From assembly GCA_947473445.1 (NCBI GenBank), contig CANJEU010000144.1, forward strand, positions 1-5,943: a stretch of 5,943 bases of DNA, in the 5' to 3' direction. Origin of the DNA: Fidelibacterota bacterium. Lineage in GTDB: Bacteria; Pseudomonadota; Alphaproteobacteria; Rhodospirillales; Rhodospirillaceae. Positions 1 to 5,345 of the stretch are shown piece by piece. The translations under genes and the position numbers were made by a program. A model generated the notes under the pieces. That model saw only the letters and a list, made by a program, of their open reading frames with translations, was not told the origin of the DNA and ran no database searches. Position 1 is the stretch's first letter; each line of letters starts with the position of its first letter.

Positions 1-565
1 ACCCCGCGCCATGCATGCGCCCGACAAGGTCCAGTTTATCCGGGTCGGTGTGAAGGTTTTCATCGATCGCGTCGTCCCGGATATGCAGATGGACGATTTC
101 GCCGGTGACGAGGCTGCGGTTGTTGGGCAGCGCCTGGATATCAAACACTCGGCATTCGAAACTCACGGGGGACTCGGCGATTCCGGGGGTGAGGATCTGT
201 TTCGAGGTGCGCGCCGTAAACCCCGCCTCGGCGAACTCACTCACGCCTTCGGGAAAATCCACCGCGCAGACGACCATCTTCTCCGCGATGGCATGGCTGA
301 CCAGATTGACCACGAACTCGCCGCGGGCGGCGATGTTGCGCCCGGTGTCCTTGTGCGGCTTCTCGTCGCCGCGGCGGTTGCCCTCGATACCGATGACAAG
401 CAGCGGCGGCGCGTTGCTGAACACATTGAAGAAGCTGAAGGGCGCGGCATTCATAGTGCCGTCGTCGTTCAACGTCGAGACCAGCGCGATAGGACGCGGC
501 ATCACGGTGCTGACCAGAATTTTGTAAATACGGTCAGGCGGCAAATCGGCGGCGGCGATATCCAT
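1..565 (-). CDS. Flavin reductase-like, FMN-binding split-barrel protein (3' end cut off)
   Basis: The gene reads leftward from an ATG at 565 and stays open to the window edge, giving 188 residues with the C-terminus missing. Family members are usually about 200 residues, so little is lost. The N-terminal part has the family pattern: a Tyr-Lys pair near residue 15, then MPRPIALVST (about 22-31), and later NAAPFSFFNVFSNAPPLL (about 41-58), which in this family lines the flavin site. The visible end, near LVGRMHGAG, matches the conserved RMHG-type terminus. Family members bind FMN and either reduce free flavin with NAD(P)H for a partner monooxygenase or act as oxidoreductases themselves. Which applies here cannot be told, and no monooxygenase is in the window. 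The start lies 4 bp after the stop of the racemase gene with only a weak ribosome site, which suggests one transcript and coupled translation. The family call is firm; the role is open. Confidence 0.88.
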   Translation of the reverse strand, partial: MDIAAADLPPDRIYKILVSTVMPRPIALVSTLNDDGTMNAAPFSFFNVFSNAPPLLVIGIEGNRRGDEKPHKDTGRNIAARGEFVVNLVSHAIAEKMVVCAVDFPEGVSEFAEAGFTARTSKQILTPGIAESPVSFECRVFDIQALPNNRSLVTGEIVHLHIRDDAIDENLHTDPDKLDLVGRMHGAG

Positions 566-569
566 CGGG

Positions 570-1229
570 CTACCAGCCAAGCCGGACGCGGCCGATTGCC
601 ATCGTCACCGCGGCCTGGGTCGGTTCGACGACCGGAATGCCAAGCGCCTCTTGCAACTGCGCGCGCAACGGCGCCATTCCGGCGCATCCCATAACAATCG
701 TGTTCGCGCCGTCGTCGTCCCGCAGCTTTGTGCCGACTTCGATCATCCGGCCAAGCGTGCGTTCGCGGTCGGCGAGTTCGGCAACCCCCATGTCGATCGA
801 GCGTTCGCCCGCCAGCCGATCCGTTACACCCATCGCGCCCCAGATGCGGTGGTGACGCACGATCGAAGCCTTGAGAATCGCGATGACGCCGAAACGATGG
901 CCCATGGTCAGCGCGGTGAGCACACCGCACTCGGCGATCCCGAGCACGGGACGCTTCACCGCTTCGCGCACCACATGGAGCCCCGGATCGCTGAAACAGG
1001 CGATCACGAAGGCGCCCGCGTCGCTCTCGAGCGTTTTTGCAAGCCGGGCCAGCGGAAGGGTCACCGATTCGACGTCATACTGGCTTTGAATGCCGGGCGG
1101 GCCCTCTTTCAACGTCAGGCAGCGAATCTCCGGCCCGCCCGCCATGCGCAGGGGCGCAAGCGCCGTATCGATGCCGGCGGTCACGGCTTCGTTCGAATTG
1201 GGATTGATGACGATGATGCTGGAGGCCAT
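570..1229 (-). CDS. Hydantoin racemase (Asp/Glu/hydantoin racemase family)
   Basis: This is a 219-residue cytosolic protein, close to the usual family length of about 220-250. The N-terminus has the hallmark IIVINPNSN (residues 5-13). The two cysteines of the cofactor-independent two-base mechanism are present: Cys78 in ACFSDPGL and Cys182 in MGCAGM. They correspond to the catalytic pair known in hydantoin racemases. GIAECG (97-102) and VVEPTQAAV (200-208) also fit the family. The expected reaction is interconversion of D- and L-5-monosubstituted hydantoins, which would feed the divergently encoded D-hydantoinase. The ATG at 1229 is chosen because the INPNSN strand should lie near the N-terminus. 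An in-frame ATG at 1295 would add 22 unconserved residues and run into the opposite gene's upstream region. No good ribosome site is seen before the chosen start. Allantoin racemase or another member of the superfamily is an alternative, but the hydantoinase and carbamoylase neighbours favour hydantoin. Confidence 0.9.
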   Translation of the reverse strand: MASSIIVINPNSNEAVTAGIDTALAPLRMAGGPEIRCLTLKEGPPGIQSQYDVESVTLPLARLAKTLESDAGAFVIACFSDPGLHVVREAVKRPVLGIAECGVLTALTMGHRFGVIAILKASIVRHHRIWGAMGVTDRLAGERSIDMGVAELADRERTLGRMIEVGTKLRDDDGANTIVMGCAGMAPLRAQLQEALGIPVVEPTQAAVTMAIGRVRLGW

Positions 1230-1308
1230 GACGCGTTTTAGGGCAGTATCGAAAAGGCCCACGAGGACGGGGCGGGGTTCGCTGAAATGTCCCATATGAG
1301 TGAGACGT
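1230..1308. promoter_or_regulatory. Divergent intergenic region with presumed back-to-back promoters
   Basis: This 79-bp gap separates the start of the leftward racemase/flavin reductase pair from the start of the rightward hydantoinase-transporter run, so promoters for both directions probably lie in or near it. I see no convincing -35/-10 pair on either strand. An imperfect dyad, GTCCCA (1289-1294) and TGAGAC (1301-1306) with a 6-bp spacer and one mismatch, lies just before the hydantoinase start and contains a CATATG palindrome (1293-1298). It could be a regulator site shared by both directions, but it is short enough to be chance. No regulator gene is in the window. Confidence 0.45.
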
Positions 1309-2847
1309 ATGGAAGAGTTCGATCTGGTAATTCGCGACGGCTGGGCGGCCACGGCCAGCGAGGTATTCGAGGCCGATATCGGCGTGAAGGACGGCGTGAT
1401 CGCCGCCATCGGCAAAGGACTTCCGCGCGGCAAGCGTGAGATCAACGCGTCGGCCCGCTGGGTCCTGCCCGGCGGCATCGACAGCCACTGCCACGTCGAA
1501 CAACTGTCGGGCATGGGCATCATGTGCGCCGACGACTTTTACTCCGCCTCGGTCGCCGCCGCCTTCGGCGGCACCACCACGATCATCCCCTTCGCCGCCC
1601 AGCACCGCGAGATGAAGATCCCGGAGGTCGTGGCCGACTATGCCAAGCGCGCGCGCGAAAAAGCCGTCATCGACTACGGCTTCCATCTGATCCTGGCCAA
1701 TCCGGACGAAACCGCGCTAACCACCGACTTACCGGCGGCTATCCGCGAAGGGATTACGTCGCTGAAGGTCTATATGACCTACGATCGCCTGCGTCTGGAT
1801 GACTATCAGCTGCTTGATGTGCTGGCCGTCGCAGCCGCGGAACAAGCGCTCGTGATGGTGCACGCGGAAAATCACGACATGATCCGCTGGCTGGCCAACC
1901 GTCTGCTGGCGCGCGGCAATACGGCGCCCAAATTCCATGCGGTCGCCCATGATCCGATTGCCGAGGGCGAAGCGACCAATCGGGCCATTGCCCTCTCCCG
2001 CCTGATCGGGGTGCCGATGTTGATCGTGCATGTCTCGGCGCGCGAAGCGATCGATACGATCCGCAGCGCCAAGCAGCGCGGGGCTGCGATCTATGCGGAA
2101 ACCTGCCCGCAATATCTGTTCCTGACGGCGGACGACCTCGACCGCAACGGGCTCGATGGCGCCATGTACTGCTGCTCGCCGCCGCCCCGCGATAAGGATT
2201 CGCAAGAGGCCGTCTGGGCCGGCCTTAAAGACGGGACCTTGCCGATCTATTCCTCCGACCATGCGCCTTATCGCTTTGACGAGACCGGCAAACTGCCGAA
2301 GGGCGACGCCACCACGTTCAAGGAAATGGCCAACGGCTTGCCCGGCATCGAACTGCGTCTGCCGCTGCTGTTCTCCGAAGGCGTCATGGCGGGCCGCTTG
2401 TCGTTGCAGGAGTTTGTGGCTCTCACTTCGACCAATCACGCCTCCATGTACGGCCTCACGGGACGCAAGGGCACAATTGCCGTCGGGGCCGATGCCGATC
2501 TGGCGATCTGGAATCCGAACCGCGAAGTAACGGTGACGGCGTCGATGCTGCACGACAATACCGGCTACACGCCCTACGAAGGCCGCAAGCTGAAAGGCTG
2601 GCCGGAGATTGTCACCAGCCGCGGCCGCATCGTTGTGGAAAATAATCAGCTTCACGCGCAGCGCGGTTCAGGCCAATTTCTCAAACGTGGCCCTTCCGAT
2701 GCGCTCACCAGCGCCGAGGGCCTTTCATTCGCGCAGGCGCGGGAAGCGCTGCGCACAATGGTAGAAGTAGGAAATGAAGATGAGCGGTCTCAAACGTCCC
2801 TTCGGTCTCGCCGTAGCGCAACTCGGCCCTATCTCACTTGCAGATAG
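1309..2847 (+). CDS. hydA: D-hydantoinase / dihydropyrimidinase family amidohydrolase
   Basis: This is a cyclic amidohydrolase that would hydrolyse a 5-substituted hydantoin or dihydropyrimidine to the N-carbamoyl amino acid. The binuclear metal ligands are all present: His60 and His62 (IDSHCHVE), Lys153 (TSLKVYMTY, the carboxylated bridging lysine), His185 (VMVHAEN), His241 (VHVSARE) and Asp317 (SSDHAPY). Their spacing matches known D-hydantoinases almost residue for residue. The C-terminal part returns to the usual small beta-domain (GADADLAIWNPN). The ATG at 1309 is used because homologues start just before FDLVIR and a weak TGAGA lies upstream; a GTG at 1300 would add three residues. At 512 residues it is longer than the usual 460-490. 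The excess is a basic, Ser/Arg-rich tail that reads through the start of the next gene. The segment after HCHVE (QLSGMGIMCADDF) differs from classical dihydropyrimidinases, so the substrate is uncertain within the family. Confidence 0.92.
   Translation: MEEFDLVIRDGWAATASEVFEADIGVKDGVIAAIGKGLPRGKREINASARWVLPGGIDSHCHVEQLSGMGIMCADDFYSASVAAAFGGTTTIIPFAAQHREMKIPEVVADYAKRAREKAVIDYGFHLILANPDETALTTDLPAAIREGITSLKVYMTYDRLRLDDYQLLDVLAVAAAEQALVMVHAENHDMIRWLANRLLARGNTAPKFHAVAHDPIAEGEATNRAIALSRLIGVPMLIVHVSAREAIDTIRSAKQRGAAIYAETCPQYLFLTADDLDRNGLDGAMYCCSPPPRDKDSQEAVWAGLKDGTLPIYSSDHAPYRFDETGKLPKGDATTFKEMANGLPGIELRLPLLFSEGVMAGRLSLQEFVALTSTNHASMYGLTGRKGTIAVGADADLAIWNPNREVTVTASMLHDNTGYTPYEGRKLKGWPEIVTSRGRIVVENNQLHAQRGSGQFLKRGPSDALTSAEGLSFAQAREALRTMVEVGNEDERSQTSLRSRRSATRPYLTCR
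2769..2772 (+). promoter_or_regulatory. Ribosome binding site deciding the carbamoylase start
   Basis: AGGA at 2769-2772, inside the hydantoinase coding sequence, lies 7 nt before the ATG at 2780 but only 1 nt before the ATG at 2774. The spacing favours the second ATG as the true start of the carbamoylase. That choice also puts its catalytic Lys and Cys at 127 and 172, the numbering of the Agrobacterium enzyme as I recall it. Confidence 0.55.
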
Positions 2848-3730
2848 CCGCGCCGCCGTCGTCCAGCGCCTGATCGCGCTTCTGCGCGAGGCCCATAGCC
2901 GCGGCGCCAAGTTCGTGGTGTTCCCCGAACTGGCCCTGACCACGTTCTTCCCGCGCTATTGGATGAGCGAAGAAGAAGCCGTCGAGCGCTTCTTCGAACG
3001 CAGCATGCCCGGACCCGAGACGCAGGCGCTGTTCGACCTCGCAGCCGAATTCAAAATCGGATTCTACCTCGGTTATGCCGAACTGACGCCCGACGGCCGG
3101 CGCTTCAATACCGCCGTGCTCACTGACGAGAACGCGAAGATCATTGGCCGGTACCGCAAAATCCACCTCCCGGGCCACTCGCATCACATCGAGGCAGCCC
3201 CATTTCAGCATCTCGAGAAGAAATTTTTCGAGGTCGGCAACGAAGGCTTCAATGTCTGGACCACCCAAGGCGTGCGCATGGGCATGTGCATCTGCAACGA
3301 CCGCCGCTGGTCCGAGACCTACCGCGTGATGGCGCTGCAAAGCGCCGAAATCGTGGTGCTCGGTTACAATACGCCCAGCGTGAACATCCACTGGCCCGAG
3401 GCCCCGCACCTGCGCATGTTCTCGCACCTGCTGTCACTGCAGGGAAATGCCTACCAGAACGGCCTATGGGTCGCCGCGGCGGCGAAATGCGGCTCGGAAG
3501 ACGGTTTCCATATGATCGGCGGGTCGGCCATCGTTTCCCCGACCGGCGAGATTGTCGCCCAATCCCAGACCGAGGCCGACGAGCTGATTTTCGCCAATAT
3601 CGACCTCGGCATCGGCGAGACCTTCCGGGAGCATGTTTTCAATTTTGCTAAACATCGCCGCCCCGAGCACTACCGCCTGATCATCGAACGCACCGGAGCT
3701 GGTGAGCCCCTGGGAAAAGCGCCGGATTGA
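2780..3730 (+). CDS. N-carbamoyl-D-amino-acid hydrolase (nitrilase superfamily)
   Basis: This cytosolic enzyme would cleave N-carbamoyl-D-amino acids to D-amino acid, CO2 and ammonia, the last step after the hydantoinase. It has 316 residues against about 304 in the Agrobacterium enzyme. The Glu-Lys-Cys triad is visible as Glu50 (VVFPELALTTFFPR), Lys127 (GRYRKIHLPGH) and Cys172 (MCICNDRRW). The paired arginines after the Cys (175-176), which hold the substrate carboxylate in D-carbamoylases, and His129 and His144 are kept. NDRRW followed by ETYRVM, PFQHLEK and GYNTP is typical of D-carbamoylases rather than of beta-ureidopropionases or the zinc-dependent L-carbamoylases. One deviation is Ser215, where I recall His in the Agrobacterium protein. 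The gene begins inside the hydantoinase frame, overlapping it by 68 bp in another phase. An ATG at 2774 is the alternative start. Confidence 0.92.
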   Translation: MSGLKRPFGLAVAQLGPISLADSRAAVVQRLIALLREAHSRGAKFVVFPELALTTFFPRYWMSEEEAVERFFERSMPGPETQALFDLAAEFKIGFYLGYAELTPDGRRFNTAVLTDENAKIIGRYRKIHLPGHSHHIEAAPFQHLEKKFFEVGNEGFNVWTTQGVRMGMCICNDRRWSETYRVMALQSAEIVVLGYNTPSVNIHWPEAPHLRMFSHLLSLQGNAYQNGLWVAAAAKCGSEDGFHMIGGSAIVSPTGEIVAQSQTEADELIFANIDLGIGETFREHVFNFAKHRRPEHYRLIIERTGAGEPLGKAPD

Positions 3731-3744
3731 GCTAAGCTCACCAG
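3699..3744. repeat. Inverted repeat (stem-loop) between carbamoylase and binding-protein genes
   Basis: CTGGTGAGC (3699-3707) and GCTCACCAG (3736-3744) are a perfect 9-bp inverted repeat around a 28-nt loop. The right arm also takes part in a second, shorter palindrome, TGAGCT-A-AGCTCA (3728-3740), which covers the carbamoylase stop codon, so the two RNA hairpins would exclude each other. There is no T-run after either, so this is not a classical intrinsic terminator. It may protect or process mRNA between the enzyme and transporter genes, but that is inference. Confidence 0.5.
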
Positions 3745-3766
3745 GTTCCCATGACAGAGGCTACTT

Positions 3767-4597
3767 ATGACCGCTCTTAGACTATGCCTTGGCTTGATCT
3801 TGACCGCGCTGTCCGCCGCGCCCGCGGCCGCGCAGGCTTTGAGAACCGGAGTCGATGCCACCTTCCCGCCCCATGCCATGCGCGCGCTGGGCGGGCAGAT
3901 CCAGGGCTTTAATATCGATCTCGGTAACGAACTCGCGCGCCGCCTCGGCAAGAAGCTCGAGATCGAAGGCACCGAGTTCTCGGGTCTGATTCCAGGTTTG
4001 AACGCCGGCAAATATGACTTTGTGCTCGCGGTCGTCACCGCGACGCCCGAACGCGCCAAGGCGATGCTGTTCACCGAAGGCTATCTGAACCAGGATTTCA
4101 CTTTCGTTGAAAAGCGCACGGCGCCGGGCATCAAGGCGCTCGAGGATCTCAAAGGCAAAACCATCTCCGTCAATAAAGGCTCGGCTTACGAAGCCTGGGC
4201 GCGCAATAACGGCGAGAAGTACGGATTCAAATTCGACGTCTACGGCACCAACGCCGACGCCGTGCAGGCGGTTCAGGCGGGCCGTGCGGACGCAAGCCTT
4301 GCCGGCAATACGGTCGCCGGGTGGGTCGCGAAACAGAACCAGGCCGTCAAAACCACCTACACGATCAAGACCGGCCTCGTGACCGCTCTTGCTTTCCGTT
4401 CGGACAATAAAGCCGGCCGCGATGCCGCTTCGATGGCGCTCAAGTGCATGAAGAAAGACGGGTTCATCGCGAAGGCGGCCGAAAAGTGGTTCGGCTTCAA
4501 ACCGGCCGCGGACGATGCGGCCGTTGTGATCGCACCTGGCCACGGCGTTCCGGGTCTCGAAGGCTACGACGCGACGCCCGCCGCGCTGAAATGCTGA
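3767..4597 (+). CDS. Periplasmic solute-binding protein of an amino-acid-type ABC transporter
   Basis: This 276-residue protein belongs to the polar amino acid binding family (SBP type 3). It starts with a Sec signal peptide: MTALR, a hydrophobic core to about residue 18, then APAAAQA with likely cleavage after residue 22 or 24. The mature part shows the expected order: LRTGVDATFPP, GFNIDL (47-52), LIPGLNAGKYDFVLA (74-88), TATPER (91-96), EDLKGKTISVNKGS (126-139) and AVQAGRADA (168-176). Arg96 is the conserved ligand-carboxylate arginine. The Asp that usually binds the alpha-ammonium, five residues after the D of GRADA, is Gly180 here. The C-terminal tail carries GVPGLEGYD and ends in Cys276, which could pair with Cys227. 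AGAGG (3756-3760) with a 6-nt spacer supports the start. The gene lies 36 bp after the carbamoylase and 1 bp before the ATPase. The ligand may be a hydantoin-pathway compound rather than a free amino acid. Confidence 0.92.
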   Translation: MTALRLCLGLILTALSAAPAAAQALRTGVDATFPPHAMRALGGQIQGFNIDLGNELARRLGKKLEIEGTEFSGLIPGLNAGKYDFVLAVVTATPERAKAMLFTEGYLNQDFTFVEKRTAPGIKALEDLKGKTISVNKGSAYEAWARNNGEKYGFKFDVYGTNADAVQAVQAGRADASLAGNTVAGWVAKQNQAVKTTYTIKTGLVTALAFRSDNKAGRDAASMALKCMKKDGFIAKAAEKWFGFKPAADDAAVVIAPGHGVPGLEGYDATPAALKC

Positions 4598-4598
4598 A

Positions 4599-5345
4599 GT
4601 GAGCACGCTTCCGATCCTGGAGCTGGTCGGGCTGCGCAAAGCCTACGGTTCGCTTGAAGTGCTGCGCGGCGTGGATTTGCGGGTCTTACCTGGCGAATTA
4701 GTGTGCGTTGTGGGCCCCTCGGGATCGGGCAAGAGCAGCATGTTGCGCTGCTGCAACCGTCTTGAGGACTCCAGCGGCGGGCAGGTTGTCGTCGATGGCG
4801 TCGATATCACCGCGCCGGGTGTCGATATCAACGCCGTGCGCGAGCGCATCGGCATGGTCTTCCAGCAATTCAATCTTTATCCGCACCTCAGCGCCCTGGG
4901 GAATGTCACGCTCGCGCTGCGCAAGGTGCAGAACAAGCCGCGCGCCGAGGCCGAGGCCTTGGGCAAAGCGGCGCTTGAGCGTGTCGGCTTGGCTGACAAA
5001 GCGAACGCCTATCCGGCGCAACTTTCCGGCGGGCAGCAGCAGCGCGTGGCCATCGCACGGGCCATCGTGCTGCAGCCCAAACTGATGCTCTTCGATGAAC
5101 CGACCAGCGCGCTCGATCCCGAGACGGTCGGAGAAGTTTTGAATGTAATGCGCGAGCTGCGCGCGAGCGGCATGACGATGCTGGTCGTGACTCACGAAAT
5201 GGGATTCGCGCGCGCCGCCGCCGACCGCGTGATCTTTATGGATGCGGGCGCCATCGTCGAGCAAGGGCCGGCGGCGGACGTGTTCGGCGCGCCCAAGCAC
5301 GAGCGCACACGCGCGTTCCTCGCGCGTTACACGCAAGGCCACTGA
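4599..5345 (+). CDS. Amino-acid-type ABC transporter ATP-binding protein
   Basis: This 248-residue cytosolic ATPase energises import by the neighbouring binding protein and permease. All nucleotide-binding motifs are intact: Walker A GPSGSGKS (39-46), Q-loop at Gln89 (VFQQFNLYPHLS), signature LSGGQQQR (142-149), Walker B LMLFDE (162-167) with catalytic Glu167, D-loop SALD (170-173) and switch His199 (VVTHEMGFA). Length and motif wording are those of the GlnQ/HisP polar amino acid group. The start is a GTG one base after the binding-protein stop, with no clear ribosome site of its own, so translation is probably coupled. Its TGA stop shares one base with the permease ATG. Confidence 0.95.
   Translation: MSTLPILELVGLRKAYGSLEVLRGVDLRVLPGELVCVVGPSGSGKSSMLRCCNRLEDSSGGQVVVDGVDITAPGVDINAVRERIGMVFQQFNLYPHLSALGNVTLALRKVQNKPRAEAEALGKAALERVGLADKANAYPAQLSGGQQQRVAIARAIVLQPKLMLFDEPTSALDPETVGEVLNVMRELRASGMTMLVVTHEMGFARAAADRVIFMDAGAIVEQGPAADVFGAPKHERTRAFLARYTQGH

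Noticed and set aside
11..694. 227-codon open frame on the plus strand
   Set aside because: It lies antisense to the flavin reductase and the end of the racemase, whose protein motifs are clear. Its own translation resembles no family and is typical of a GC-rich shadow frame.
651..1241. 196-codon open frame on the plus strand
   Set aside because: It is fully antisense to the racemase gene, and the translation is a His/Arg/Ala-rich shadow with no recognisable motif.
1300..1308. GTG at 1300 as the hydantoinase start
   Set aside because: It would add three residues (MRR) before the ATG at 1309 and has no better ribosome site. Homologues begin right before FDLVIR.
1729..2655. 308-codon open frame on the minus strand
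   Set aside because: It is antisense to the hydantoinase, where all metal ligands are confirmed on the plus strand. Length alone is expected at this GC content.
3728..3744. Possible rho-independent terminator after the carbamoylase
   Set aside because: The stem is short and no T-run follows. The binding-protein gene starts 36 bp on with a good ribosome site, which suits continued transcription.
3751..3780. Nine-codon open frame (MTEATYDRS) overlapping the binding-protein start, with an AGG 5 nt upstream
   Set aside because: It could act as a short leader, but it is too short to tell from chance, and its codons show no attenuation pattern such as repeats of one amino acid.
3782..4639. 285-codon open frame on the minus strand
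   Set aside because: It is antisense to the binding protein, which has a signal peptide and family motifs. The antisense product has no recognisable domain.
4698..5342. 214-codon open frame on the minus strand
   Set aside because: It is the shadow of the ABC ATPase, whose motifs are all intact on the plus strand.
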